Shown: positions 24,268 through 36,157 of the stretch, piece by piece
Layout: each line of letters begins with the position of its first letter
Position numbering within the stretch: the stretch's first letter is position 1
Source: Hydractinia symbiolongicarpus
Lineage: Eukaryota; Cnidaria; Hydrozoa; Anthoathecata; Hydractiniidae
Direction: 5' to 3'
DNA length: 64,000 bases
Assembly: GCF_029227915.1 (NCBI RefSeq)
Contig: NC_079876.1
Span: 31,097,828 to 31,161,827 of the forward strand
Made by a program: the position numbers and the translations under genes
The notes under the pieces: model-generated
Seen by the model: only the letters and a program-made list of their open reading frames with translations
The model's database searches: none
Told to the model about the DNA's origin: nothing

Positions 24268-25190
24268 TACCTACAGGACTGTTTTTGCGTTGATGTTTAC
24301 GGATACGGCAAAGTAGCTAAGTGTGAGCTTGCCTGGTCGACATAGCATGCGTTGCAGCACCGACACGTAATTTTGTAAACAATTTTGTTTTTTAATGATA
24401 CATCCACACAATATTTTCAGTTACGATAACGGCGGTGTCTTCACTTTCCTTAATGTAATGTATATGACCTTGCAAGGAGCTTTTAACTTTTTCAAAGAGC
24501 TTTAAATGTTTCCAAATACTCTACCACGGCATTAAATAAAAAGCATTTCCTCTCCTTTTTTTCTTTCTCTTATTCTCGTTTCTTGTCTGTAGGAGCTGCT
24601 ACAATTAATTCAAGTTTTTGTTTAATAATCCGTCTAAATAACAATGGTAGGTATTGATTGCTTAGTGAAGTTTTCCATTCACGTGATAAAAATATTTTTT
24701 TCGTCTTTCAATTCTCGTATATATTACTTACTTAACCGCTTGTGAATTATGTAAACGAAAACATAAAAACCTCAAAAGCTATTTCTGATGTTTTAGTCGG
24801 CACTGTGCGATAACTATTATATGACTCCGTAAGCGTGTCATCAAAAAATTGTATTTGTCGAGAAATCTTCTTTTTGTTTGAAATTAGAGTTTCTCGAAAT
24901 AACAATTTCTCGAAATTTACTGGTCTGCCAACAAGTTAAGCGCTTGTAGAGTGTCTGTAGTGTTTTTATTATTTATTCTCTAATTCCCAAAGTTTTTTTA
25001 ACTTATCCTGAAATGCTGTTAGATGCTACAAAATCATTGTCGAATATACAAATCTAAGTTGTATGACAGATTTCATGTTTTGTGGTCATCTGAGTGTAAT
25101 AAATATTTCATTTTGAAGATGACTCAGTCGCTGTCTCATATGATGTGAGAATTAGCCATACTTTCCGCAAACTCTTTAAAATTTAGGTCT
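24268..25190. other. Intergenic; possible 5' exon of the next gene
   Basis: Mostly featureless. Near 24645 the sequence ACAATG|GTAGGT could be a first exon ending in ATG that would splice to GTTATCATG before the annotated start of the ART-like gene. This is speculative. Confidence 0.3.
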
Positions 25191-25492
25191 TTAATTGGTT
25201 AGATTTTAAATGAATAATTTAAGTTAGGGGAAAATAGCTTAAATTAGCAAATTTATTAATAATTAATATATTAATAATTTTCAATAATTTTCAATAATTA
25301 ATAAAAGATGAAAAAAATTCGATTGAGTCTCATTTTTAGAAGCAGCGACTATATAATTTGTGAAAAATATTTTTTTAAGATATCATTTTTGAACCTTATA
25401 CGTTGAACAAGATCAAGAACAAGAGCAAAAATAAGAAATTTCTAAAAAACAAGACATTTCTGAAATATTAACTTAACCTCTTTTAGGTTATC

Positions 25493-27700
25493 ATGACAGA
25501 GATATTGCATCAACGAGAAACCAGAATGGCGACCACGTGCACATCACCGCCCTTAGTGGTAGTGGTAGTGCAAGAAGTGGGAGAACCTGAGCGAAAAAAG
25601 GTTAAAGAAGAGGACGCAAATTCTAAGTAAGAACAAATTCTTTTCTTGATCATGACAATGTAGATTATAGATGTTAGAGGAAAATTTTACGTATGCCAAC
25701 AGCGTTGTTTAGCTGCAGTTTGATGAAGACACCGCCTGTTTTATTTTAACGTGTTATTGATCTTGTACACGAGGTGGTGACGTCAGTTGTTTTTCAACGC
25801 GCAGGTAACTAGGGACTAGTTGGGACCAAAGTGGGATTAAATTGCTAAAGATGAGTTAGCCCACCCGTTTTAGAACAGACGGGTTGTTTTGGCTTCATCA
25901 AAAAAAAATTAAAGTTAATTTTCTCTTTAACCGTTTGTTGAAAGTACATCATGCTATATATTCTCTTGATCAGTGTTTCAAGCTCTATACAATATATTTT
26001 TGCGATGTAACAACGGGAATTTGCTGACGTCATCAAAACTTACATAACAAATCTTTGCCATTGTTCTTCTGGCTTTATCGATGAGTTTAACATATATTTT
26101 TTGAGTTCTAATGTTTTTGTCTGAAAAAAATACATGTTATATTGTATTATGCGATGAATAGTTATTAAAAAATACGAAATAAATCGTATACTTTTTTCCA
26201 ATCAAAGGGGGGAAATAATTAAAACTTTTGCGATAAAACAGACAACATTCGAGTTGGGAAAGAGACAAAGAAAACAAAAAAATTAACTTAATTTACCGTA
26301 ACTCGTAAATTAACTTATCGTTGCTTTTTTTGAAAATTCAGTTTTTAAAAAACGGAACATTCTTATATAGAGATATTTATTACCCGTCGTAAATAAATGA
26401 TTGTAGACAATAAAACTACATTTGCATGTCACACAAGGATGAATTTTAGCTTTGTTTTCAAATTTTCGTTTTGATAACATTAAAAAATTATTCGAATATT
26501 TTTTAATAAAAACATTTCCCCTCCCCAGATTTTGAGCGATCATATTTTACATGTAAAATATAAGACGATGTATTATGTCTCCAATCTTAGCCAATCACGT
26601 TGGAGTTGCGTCCTAATGACAATATTTATTCATTAGATTTATGTTTTAGGTACATTACATCAGAAGATAATACAGATGAGTTTTCAATACTGAAAACAGT
26701 GTTTGGTTTGAAAAAAGATGTAATACAAGACGTTAAGCGGTGCCAATCCAATATTCCAGACCATCAAACCAATATGTACTATGTTAAAAGAATCCTTGAA
26801 GACAACCTAGATGATGAAGAAGATGTACCTGAGAAAGGTAAACTAGAAGAAGTACTTGAGCGCTCTGGATTTTCAAAAGAGAAAGCTTCGGAACTATCAC
26901 AATGGCTTCGCAGAATCGACCTGTTTGAAAATCAGAGATTATTCTATTGGGTGGAACGGTATCTAGATTTCTTGAATGATACGTTGCCTACTGATCCATA
27001 TCCACATCAACCACAAAAGATAGAAGAAAAATTTGAGAAACCAGACAAATATAATGCCACAGAACAGCCACGCGAAAATGACGAAGAATATCGTTACATA
27101 GTATTCGCAAATGTTCGAAATGAACACAGTAAATTTTTTACGACGAATTTAAGATTTTCGCACATCGCCACTCCATATGAAGATGGATACTGGTATCACG
27201 GTACAAGTCACAAGGCAGCTCAATCTATCTTTGATATAGGGATAGACTTGAGCAAAGGAAAAGAAAAGCAGGATTTCTCTGATGGGCATGGTTTCTACTT
27301 GACACCAAATTTCGAAGATGCGAAACATTATGCTTTGAAAAATGGTCACCCTAGTGGATCAATTTTGGTGTTCAAGTTTAATTTTGGCAAGTCCAGTCTG
27401 CAACGATATGCAAATGATAAACCACCTAAAGGTTTACACCTTACAGATGACGAAGAAGGATGGGAATGTGTTGTGAAGCATAACCGCACTGGAAAAGCCA
27501 CCTCTTGTCCAAAACACTATAAAAAGGCTGAGTATGTGTATGGTCCGATGTCCAATTACAAAGGAAATCCAAGTCATCCAACTAAACATAAAGACTTCAC
27601 AACCCCTCAAATTTGCATCAAGAAGGACGAGTTGGCAATTGCAGTCCGCTATGCGTTAAAGGAAATATATTTTTTTCCATCCAAAGTTAAGAAAAAGTAA
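25493..27700 (+). CDS. ADP-ribosyltransferase-like (DUF3990-like) protein, copy 1, two exons
   Basis: Exons 25493-25626 and 26650-27700 join in phase 2 to 394 residues. The N-terminus is short, with PERKKVKEED (a possible nuclear signal) then acidic. Residues 60-160 are a charged helical region (VFGLKKDV, ERSGFSKEKASELSQWL). The C-terminal domain has GYWYHGTSHKAA (His228), GHGFYLTPNFEDAKHYA (Tyr261), EEGWECVVKHNR (Trp316, Arg324), YVYGPMSN and TPQICIK, then a basic tail SKVKKK. HGT, GFYLT, W..VV..NR and YGP are in the order of DUF3990-type ADP-ribosyltransferase-fold proteins. The third catalytic residue (often Glu) cannot be assigned by eye. No signal peptide; a cytosolic or nuclear site is inferred. 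The acceptor TTTTAG just before the start implies a 5' non-coding exon. Nearly identical to copy 2. Confidence 0.8.
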
Positions 27701-28469
27701 AAAATATAAGTGAAGAAGTTCCTATAATTTGGATATACTATTTTTATTTAATATTTTGTCTTTATGCGCACATCGGAAAAAATTTTTCTGCCAAACAACA
27801 AATTTCAACAAATTTTTTAACAAAAATAGCAATTACGCAGGAACGGTAAGGTTAAATATATAAAACACATTATCTCCTCGCCCAAGTATTTTCTATTTAA
27901 TATTATGCGGAGTTTGTTTAAGGGACAATTTATGTGCAAGAATTAGACCATGAACAAGTTTTGTGGATTCGCAACCATCGATTTTTCAATTCATGAATGA
28001 GGTATTCTCCTAAGGAAAAAAAGATGTTGATACTGTTCTCATTATAATTTTTTATATGTGGTTTTAGAAAAAAATTTAGGTTATTTCAGCCTCATTATAA
28101 TTATTTCTAGTTATTTTAACTTGCATTGTTTTGTTTTATTTAATAAGACATTTGTTTTATAAGACATTTGTAATAATTTAAAAAAAAAGCATAATCTGTG
28201 AACACAGCCGGCCAACATTTTTCGTTTTAAGATTTTTACCTATCCGCTTAACAGGAAATCAGGAAATAGCGGGGGGGGGGGGGGAGAGGGAGTTACAGAC
28301 GTGGGGTAGGTGATAAATAGCGTAATAATTAGTATTTTTTAGCTGATTTTCATTTCAACTTGTTCGTTTGCTAGACAGAAACTTTGGTGCAAAAATATCA
28401 GTCACATTTTTTTACATTAATCTTTTGAAAATCTGAGCTTCTCTCGGTATATTTGGGTAGTAAACTGGC

Positions 28470-28786
28470 TTCACAATTTATCGAGTGCCTTTTAAAAAGG
28501 ATATCAGAAGAAAAGCCTTAAAATGTTCCAAAAGTAACCTAGGAAAAAATACTTCAGCTTCACTACAGTTTAATTTATCGCGTGCTTTAGGACCTAGCTG
28601 CAAAAATTCCATCTTCTAAAAAAGGCGATAGCTCTTACTTAAATACTTGCGATATTTCAATGAGTGAATCTGAACTTACCGGAAAGGAAATTCGACGTGC
28701 TTTCTCATCATTACAACCAAACAAAAGCTCAGGGTTTGACGACATTAGTGTAAGTATATTTTTTTAAATTATCATTCAACGGACCA
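28470..28786 (+). pseudogene. Non-LTR retrotransposon fragment (region before RT core)
   Basis: The plus-strand frame reads LAAKIPSSKKGDSS, then SMSESELTGKEIRRAFSSL and QPNKSSGFDDIS. The last block is the conserved LKxxKSSGxDxI segment that precedes the reverse transcriptase palm. It is cut at 28786 by BEL/Pao sequence. The same fragment in unit 2 (39470-39770) continues into more reverse transcriptase. Confidence 0.65.
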
Positions 28787-30760
28787 TGCTGCGTTCACTA
28801 CCTGCACCTGTCGCAAATGTTCTCACTCTTTTCTCATCTCTCTTCGACTCCTTTCCATTTTTAATCTTATTCTGTTCCTGATCTGCGATTAAATTTGCTA
28901 TTGGATTGAATTGCTCTAATAACTTCCAACTCAACCATTTCTCAAAGTCAATCAAATTAATGCTATTCTCACTCGTAATTTTGCCTTTCGAAAATTTGTA
29001 AAATTGATTGCAAAAGTGGTGAGGTAATCTAGCTACAGCCTTTGCTAAATTCTCATTTGAATTAATAGCAGATTTGTAGCCCATGGAGATTAGCCAAGTA
29101 TTATTAGAATTAAGAAGCTGCTGATATCGATGGAGAGATGTTCTGTCGCGAGGTGGTATTTGAGGAAGATCGAGAACGTTTTTTAATTTAAAGTATGATA
29201 CAACAACAGGATTACCGAAGTCACGTTTCAATGCTTTTAATGCAGATGCGTAAAATGTGCCACTTGCACCAATCGATAACACCGTTTTCTTAGCCTCACC
29301 GTCCAATACACTAATCAACCTCTCCATCCTTGTGTTATCGTCAAAGGAAACCTTCAGGTGTACTCTAGATTTAAAGTTTTCCACAAACTCTGGCCATTTA
29401 TTAGGTGAACAATCGAACCTAAACAGATCAATAACTGGTAGATTCCTTGATTCATACTCCCAGCGAAGTACCCTAGCGGTAGTTATCGCATTTGCATCTT
29501 CTATAAGGTTTCTTGTCCTTCAATAAGATCGTCAATAAATTTATCAATCGGTTGATAACGAGATTTATCGATATTTTCCGGATTATTGAAGACATTGTTT
29601 TCGACATCTTTTAGTTCTGAACGGTTCGTTTGAGATTTATTCTGATTTAAACATGGAAGTAATTTAGTCTGATTTTTATACGAATTTTGATTGACTGACG
29701 AAGATGCATCAGACGGTACATCATCAATGTTGAAGAAGTGACGGCTTTTTGTTGAATGGTTTGATGAAGACGAAGAATGTGGTTTAGAATGATGTTTGTT
29801 GATGTCACTAGGTATAACGAAAGTAGTGTCGTTTTTAGGATGTTGTAGAGATGATACGTCTATCTGATATGAAATATTTCTCTCTTCTCTGTCAATTCTG
29901 CTACCCAATATTCGAAGGTTTTCGGTGGTTGGTACATAATAAGACGAGCTTTTCCTCTCTCTAAATATTAATGGCTGTGTAATTTGCGATCTAACGGACA
30001 TATCTTCTGAAGCAACATGTTCTTCTATTATACTCTCTCTTAATCTGGCGATTTCAGCTTTATCTTTCACTACGTTCAACCTTTCTACTATTTCGTCTCT
30101 CTCTAGCATTTTCTTTTGTTCCAATATTTTAAGCTCTATCTCTCTCTTCCGTTCTAATAAATTTAATTCCCTTTTTAGCTTTTCCTCCGCAAGTTTTGCC
30201 TGTAACTGAGCCTCAGCAGATTCAGTCTTCCTCTGTAGGAGAAAGTTTAAAGATGATGTCGATTGGGACTTACTATGATGGCTTTTTTGACTGCTGCGAG
30301 AAGAGTGATGATATAAACTGGAATGCCTGGAAGATCTAGAGTGATTTGAAGGTGATCGATGCGACGACGAGCGGTGACGTGAGTCCTGACTTATGGCATT
30401 ATCAGTTTCTAAATTATCATCAGCGTTAGAATGTTTAAAATATTCCTCACAAAGAGATTTTATTTGGTCGATTTTTATTTTTTGCTCTCTTAAAGGTTGG
30501 TTAGCAGCCTCACTCTCTTCCGTGAAGACCAGATTATTATGCTCAAAAGTTATTTTTTCAACTATTCCGAGTGTCTCATTAAGTTTATTTGACATGTTAA
30601 CTATCTCTAAATCTTTATTTTGCTCTGTTAGAAGGAGTGATAAACGATTAATTATTTTAGTTATAATGCCCATATGACCACTTCGACTAGTCCTTAGGGA
30701 ATTTACTTTTTCATTTAAAACTCCGGTTGAGTTAACGGTCGCTCTAACTCGTTTATTCAT
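28776..30760 (-). pseudogene. BEL/Pao retrotransposon gag, truncated and frameshifted
   Basis: Minus-strand frame 30760-29501 (419 residues) starts with an ATG just after the LTR and leader. It has a long charged coiled-coil (about residues 185-245, repeated LERKREIELK-type), and Ser/His-rich stretches on either side. A frameshift near 29500 leads into the frame ending at 28776. That part contains EFVENFKSRVHLKVSFDD, LDGEAKKTVLSIGASGTFY and ALKRDFGNP, the DUF1759 gag domain of BEL/Pao elements. The frame stops at the junction with the duplicated segment, so the Cys knuckles, protease and reverse transcriptase are missing. It would encode the particle protein of a retrotransposon; it is not functional as it stands. 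Confidence 0.8.
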
Positions 30761-30899
30761 TATGTATAGTGATTACGTTTAATCAACTGCTAATGTTCCT
30801 ATCTATCTGCTACTAATGATGTTTCTAACACTAACGATCCATACAGATAAAGTGGTTAAAACAGATTAAATGATAAGATATGAAACACCCAGCCGGGAG

Positions 30900-31357
30900 T
30901 GTGATAAATTTGTCAAGTGAAAGTTTACGGTAAAATAATAAATAAGAATAGGTAAATTATCGTGATGCGATGTAGATCGGTTCGACTACTATGAAATGTT
31001 TTGTGCGCGGACGATACACAAGAAAGCAGACGCAACTATGCGAACACACGGGGGTGGTAGAATAAAATACGGTACATCGGTCGGTCTAGTACAGTATGAT
31101 GATGACGTTTCATAGCTTTGCGTCGTTTACTGCGCTTGCTTCCTTTTTGCTGCTTGAAGAAACTCTTTACGTTAAGATTTCAATCAAGAATTACGATATT
31201 TTCGATTCTCACTTTTACCACACGCTTGTCCTAATCGTACGGAGATTAGAAACAATGTTAAAAGTGCGCAAAAAAACTATAAAAACCCATTTAAAATTAA
31301 TGTGACGTGACGGGTCTCCATCACCGAGACAGATCTTCATCGTTTATGTTCAAAACA
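30900..31357 (-). repeat. BEL/Pao long terminal repeat, single copy
   Basis: On the minus strand the integrase frame is followed by a purine tract GGTGGGGAG and then TGTTTTGAAC, a plausible LTR start. A CA end near 30900 is followed by the gag leader, giving an LTR of about 457 bases. No convincing primer-binding site starting TGG was found, so the inner boundary is approximate. Only one LTR is present, between integrase and gag. Confidence 0.5.
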
Positions 31358-31640
31358 CTCCCCACCAGTGAGCACTCGTCTATGAACGACTGTCCATCTA
31401 GTGACGCCTTATTTGATATAATTGATTAGCTTGCTTACGTCGGACTCGTTAAAGATGTACGTCGTTTATGTACGTCGTTTATGTACGTCATTCCGTTTTC
31501 TTCATCATCGCTTTGCAATATCATTTGCCCAAGATTTATCATCGAATTTTACAACGTCGTTGTTGTTTCTTCACGAATTATGTACACCTATAAAGAACAC
31601 AATTTACCGTCGTATGCAAAGCATAGTTCAGGTGACATTT

Positions 31641-33071
31641 TCATTTAGCACTGCGTTCCAGTAACGCAAGTGATCGGATGGGACGAATGTAATTTCCGTC
31701 AGCAGTTTTCACTTCTACAGCCCTGTTGATGCCATCGCAGCCAAGAAAGATTTTCGCAAGTCCCAGCGGCCAATGATTTTTTAAGACGTTCTGGTCTCTA
31801 ACTATCACGAGATCTTCTTCCTTAATTTGGTCGTCGTTTGTATTCCATTTAGCACGTGTTGTCAAAGAAGGCAGGTATTCCTTTCTCCATCTATTCCAAA
31901 ACATTTTTGAAGCAGCCTGTACGGCTCTCCATCTTTTGGGATCGTCGAGGTCTGTAAATACAGAATCTACAGGTGTATTTTGCGACGCTCTTCCAATGAG
32001 AAAATGATTTGGCGTTAGTGCTTGGTAGTCATCTGCGTCACTGCTGCTAGAAATCAACGGTCGGCTATTGATTGTTGCTTCTACTTCAGTGAAGAATGTA
32101 CGTAACTCTTCTTCGGTGAAAACGCGATCACGAACTATCGCTTTCAACGCTCGTTTAGTGATTTTTACCATAGATTCCATCGCTCCATTCATCCATGGTG
32201 AAAATGGTGGGTTGAACTTCCATTCGATACTATTCTCTGTTAACTTTTTTCGAAGTTTTGTCTCATTCAGATTCGTTACCAGCTCTCTTAGTTCACGATT
32301 TGCGCCGACGAAGTTGGTTCCGTTGTCGCTGGTGATTGTTTTGGGGTTTCCTCTTCTTGAGATAAAACGTCGAAGTGCAAGGATGAAACTATCTGTCGAT
32401 AAATCTCCAGCTAGCTCAATATGAACGGCACGTGACGTCATGCAGGTAAACAATGCTCCATACCTTTTCACGGTTCCAGATGAAGGTCTTGTCCTCTTAC
32501 TTCTCTTGACAATCATCGGACCAAAGTAATCTACTCCTGATCGATTAAATGATGGTTCACCTACAGCAAAACGATCGATTGGTAGATCTCCCATAAGTGG
32601 TGACATTGGCTTGACTTTCTTTGATTTGCAGTATGTCCATGCATTTATCAAATTCTTCACATAAGATTTTCCAGTAGGAATCCAAATATTTTGTCTTGAT
32701 AGTGCTAGTGTGGCGTTTTGTCCAACATGGAAGTTTGTATGATGAATGTGTTGAATTATGAGTCGTGCAATGTAGTGTTTCGGCGAGATTATCATTTGGT
32801 GCTTCGACTCAAATGGTATATCGATTAAACCAATTCTTCCTCCAACACGAATCAAATTGATCTGCATCATTGGTCTCAAAGCTACAAGTAGTGATATTTT
32901 GGTAGTTCCTTATGTGATTGTAGGTTTTCGAATTCTGATGGGTAGGATTCTTGTTGTGAGATGCTATACATCTGTAACTTTGTTGCTTCAATTTCATCAA
33001 CGGTCAGGTAATCAAATTTTTCACGTTCAGATCCTCCCCTTTTTAATAACCAATTTCGTTTTAATTTGATA
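31641..33071 (-). pseudogene. BEL/Pao pol 3' part: integrase plus DUF5641 domain, 5' truncated
   Basis: The frame 32879-31641 (412 residues) has RVGGRIG, a His pair (HIHHTNFH) with a partial Cys pair of the integrase zinc domain, then the catalytic triad GVDYFGP (Asp117), TSDNGTNF (Asp185) and NGAMESMVK (Glu235). The C-terminus has RWRKEYLPSL...KW, DLVIVRD, WPLG, IRPIRSLALLE, the DUF5641 tail of BEL/Pao pol. Upstream (33071-32882) the linker KRGGSEREKFDYLTVDEIEA is in another frame, so one frameshift is present. The element starts abruptly near 33071. Integrase inserts the DNA copy into the genome; the triad is intact here but the polyprotein is not. Confidence 0.85.
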
Positions 33072-33716
33072 ATCCACGCAATCGGATATCGGATACAAAT
33101 AAACTTCGAGATAGATTTATGATAAGTGCACATAATTTCTTTCTATTCATTTCAGATTAAAGAATTTTTGCTTATGTGATTTCAGTTGAAAATTTAAAAA
33201 ATTCAATTTCCTCTATTTCCATATTCCCAAATTTGTTGTAGCTAGTTATGGGAATTACCCTTACTCCATATAAGCACCTATATTCAGTGCAATTTATAAA
33301 AAGATACTGAAAACAGGTCGCGAAACAATGAGTGTAAAAAATTCGCAAAACGATAAAAAATATGCGTGAAACGGAAACATGTTATGTCAATAATACACGT
33401 TCTGTCACACAAGCCGATTTGATGTTAAGAATGCATGTAATAATTTTTGCCGATATAACAAATGCAGCATTTATGTAATGATTCCCGATTGTTCACAAGT
33501 TAACGACTAACTTATAGCCGTATTCTGCGTATTCTTAATGGCTGCATGCGTAGAATTTTCACAGGTTAGCGGCGGATAAATGTGTTGCCAGTATGGTAAG
33601 GAAATGTCGTATGAGAAAAAATTGTAAAAGTTGTTAAATTTATTACCCTTACTGAGGAAACTTCCGTTAATATGGGTAATACAATTTCCGTTTATTCTAT
33701 ATAAACAGTCCCTCAC
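33072..33716 (+). repeat. Duplicated segment, left part of unit 2
   Basis: From GGATACAAATAAACTTCGAG to AACAGTCCCTC this matches 47010-47636 with few changes. In unit 3 the match continues directly to what lies at 35885 here, so about 2.2 kb (33717-35884) was inserted in unit 2 or lost from unit 3. No gene was recognised in it. Confidence 0.8.
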
Positions 33717-34186
33717 GGTCATTCAAGTTCGCCTAGAAGCGGGAAATTCAGTCTGCGCATGCGCTAATTTTGAAATTTCAAAACAACCGCAAATAAGGCG
33801 TAAAAATGACGTCATCATATTTGCATCCCTGCACAAACAACCCATTTCAGGAGAAACGGAATTACATATAAATAAACCAAACGTTTTGCCATGGTATATG
33901 TGGCCAGGGAAGTTAGAAACATAATCTTTATCGCGCTTGCAATTGTTGTGGTTACAAAAAGGCCCTGGGAAGTAGTAACTTCTAGTGAAAAAAATTTCAC
34001 AAATTCTCAGCAAAAAATCACCCAAACAAAAGTTTTCCGGCCAACAAACTATATATTTTTAGAAAAACCGCACATTCTTCTTTTATTTAGTGAAACTTTT
34101 GAAGTGCTTACATATTTTGCAAAGAGATATTTCAACATATACTAGAGCTATGATTTTACCAACCTAGCTGCCGTTTACAAACAAAT

Positions 34187-34510
34187 ATGGCTGCTGATCA
34201 CGTTTTGAACCTAGCCAAACTTTGCAGAATTTGTGGGTTTCTTCTGTCAAAGGATAAAAGAAACAATTTTAATGTTCTTAACGAAAAAGTTAAAGAAAAA
34301 ATTCAGAAGCACTTATTTATAGACGTGTGTAACGACAAAGCAGAGCTACACCCTGTACAAATCTGTAATAAATGTTATGCTAGACTTGTTCAAAATTACA
34401 AACGCAAAAGTACAAGCAAGCATGAGTTCTTTGCTTGGAAAAAACATACTGATTTAAACTGCACTGTGTGCGAACATGTCTGTGTTAAAAACATCATAAT
34501 TTTTCGTTGA
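34187..34510 (+). CDS. Transposon-type zinc-binding ORF, 5' fragment
   Basis: 107 residues starting MAADHVLNLAKLCRICG. The Cys pairs are LCRICG, ICNKCYARL and CTVCEHVC, with 46 residues between the first two pairs. This resembles the zinc-binding N-terminal module of the minus-strand ORF at 15989-16710 and of known transposon proteins (ZAD-like/RAG1-N-like). The frame runs into the left arm of a long inverted repeat at about 34490 and stops, so the rest of the gene is missing or displaced. A host C2C2 zinc protein cannot be ruled out. Confidence 0.5.
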   Translation: MAADHVLNLAKLCRICGFLLSKDKRNNFNVLNEKVKEKIQKHLFIDVCNDKAELHPVQICNKCYARLVQNYKRKSTSKHEFFAWKKHTDLNCTVCEHVCVKNIIIFR

Positions 34511-34843
34511 AATCACCTTTTTTAGCGTAATTCGGGGCAAAACGAGTCACTTAAGGGAACAAACGTAAAAAAAACTAAGAAGTCAATGGTTTTTTGGAAA
34601 AAAATTAATGCAGGCTTAAACAATGATACAAAACCTTAAAACAAACCAAAAAAAATTTACACTGCCATTTTATTTGATATACTGCAATAGTGTGCTGACT
34701 CATCTTACCCCAACAGTTGGGGCAAGATGGGTCACTATAGAAATCCAGGAACAAAGGAGAAAATATCGAGTTTTTAAACTTCTATTAGATGTCTAACAAA
34801 AGTAAAATTTAGTACCATTACTTAGTAGCAATAAGTAAGCATG

Positions 34844-35220
34844 TTAAATGAAAATAAAGTACAAAAATATAGCAATAAAAATCCTAACCGTATATAAATC
34901 GTGTAAAAAATAATTAAAATAAAAAACAAACAAATAAAAGTAGTCACAGAAGTCACAAATAGGTTTATCTAAAGAACAACATAGTTGATGAAGCCATACT
35001 GAACACTTTATACACTGTATCCAGTTTTCTCCTGGCAATGACTCGTGCCACCAATCACCGCAAATTAAACATTCGCAATCTTCTACAACTGGTGGTGTCG
35101 TTTTTGTTTTAGTCTTTTTTTTTCTTTTTTAATGTTTCTTTTTTCGCCTTTGGTTGTTTCTTCGAATTTGATGGTTTCTTTGTCTCAGTCTCAGATTTCT
35201 CCAAGGATAACTTATATGGT
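34844..35220 (-). pseudogene. pogo/Tigger-like transposase C-terminal tail, left arm
   Basis: The minus strand of the left arm encodes a Lys-rich linker (KKQPKAKKETLKKKKK) and, after a frame change, CECLICGDWWHESLPGENW and QCIKCSVWLHQLCC...ICDFC. The pattern C-x2-C...W-x-QC-x2-C-x-W-x-H-x2-CC...C-x2-C is the PHD-like finger found at the end of many pogo/Tigger-type DDE transposases. The catalytic domain is absent. Confidence 0.55.
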
Positions 35221-35308
35221 GATCCTGTAATAATAAAAATAATAAAAAGAAAAAGCGAAGCGAAGTGAAGAATCAGAAATTATTACAGGATCACCACATA
35301 AGTTATCT

Positions 35309-35560
35309 TTGGAGAATGTAGAAGATTGCGAATGTTTAGTTTGCGGTGATTGGTGGCACGAGTCATTGCCAGGAGAAAACTGGATACAGTGTATAAAGTG
35401 TTCAGTATGGCTTCATCAACTATGTTGTTCTTCAGATAAACCTATTTGTGACTTCTGTGACTACTTTTATTTTTTTGTTTTTTATTTTAATTATTTTATA
35501 CACGATTTATATATAATTAGGATTTTTGTTGCTATATTTTTGTACTTTATTTTCATTTAA
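35309..35560 (+). pseudogene. pogo/Tigger-like transposase C-terminal tail, right arm
   Basis: Mirror copy in the right arm, 83 residues: CECLVCGDWWHESLPGENW, then QCIKCSVWLHQLCC and PICDFC, followed by a hydrophobic AT-rich read-through. The Lys-rich linker is deleted in this arm. It is a fragment only. Confidence 0.55.
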
Positions 35561-36080
35561 CATGCTAACTTGTTGCTACTAAGTAGTGGTACTAAATTTT
35601 GCTTTTGTTAGACATCTAATAGAAGTTTAAAAACTCGATATTTTCTCCTTTGTTCCTGGATTTCTATAGTGACCCATCTTGCCCCAACTGTTGGGGTAAG
35701 ATGAGTCAGCACACTATTGCAGTATATCAAATAAAATGGCAGTGTAAATTTTTTTTGGTTTGTTTTAAGGTTTTGTATCATTGTTTAAGCCTGTATTCAT
35801 TTTTTTTTCAAAAAACCATTGACTTCTTAGTTTTTTTTACGTTTGTTCCCTTAAGTGACTCGTTTTGCCCCGAATTACGCTAAAAAAGGTCATTTCAACG
35901 GAAAATTATGATGTTTTTGAGAAATCTCATTTTTTAATTTTAAATAAATTTAGAAGAAAGTTCAAACAAGCCCGTGCGAAGGGCTTTTCTACATTACGGA
36001 TATATCCCTTCAGAATATCATGTGGGCAGAAGAGCACTGGGGACGCGGTTGGGTTTGACATTTTTGGAAGCATTATTTAA

Positions 36081-36157
36081 CTTTGACAATTATTCATTCA
36101 AAATCTAACCAATTGAGTTCTTTAATTGGTTAGATTTTAAATGAATAATTTTCAAAG
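36081..36157. repeat. Hairpin repeat, 34-bp arms
   Basis: CTTTGACAATTATTCATTCA...ACCAATT is followed by a 9-base loop and its reverse complement with two mismatches. A version is present in unit 3 (about 47840-47930). Unit 1 keeps only the right half, at about 25190-25225. Confidence 0.7.

Larger units (their letters stand above)
25190..28786 (+). repeat. Segmental duplication, unit 1
   Basis: This block, holding an ART-like gene and its flanks, matches 36110-39780 base for base over long stretches and, in part, 47880-49840. Differences are mostly single bases and homopolymer lengths. The right end stops at CAACGGACCATG, where BEL sequence starts; in unit 2 the same point continues into retrotransposon sequence. 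Confidence 0.85.
34489..35920. repeat. Long inverted repeat (foldback), about 0.6-0.7-kb arms
   Basis: The left arm (34489 to about 35236) and right arm (about 35280 to 35920) are reverse complements. Both contain TTAGCGTAATTCGGGGC, GGGGCAAGATGGGTCAC, a 34-base piece of the flanking sequence, and the same short ORF. The right arm lacks about 110 bases near the centre. The central spacer is about 43 bases. Such structures are unstable and often under-represented in clones. Confidence 0.8.

Noticed and set aside
26310-26543. Minus-strand ORF inside the ART-like intron, also at 37278-37511
   Set aside because: It is conserved only because units 1 and 2 are recent duplicates; no domain, and disrupted in unit 3.
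27149-27349. Minus-strand ORF repeated in all three ART-like copies
   Set aside because: Antisense shadow of the HGT...GFYLT coding region.
30393-30677. Plus-strand ORF over the BEL gag region
   Set aside because: Antisense shadow of the gag frame.
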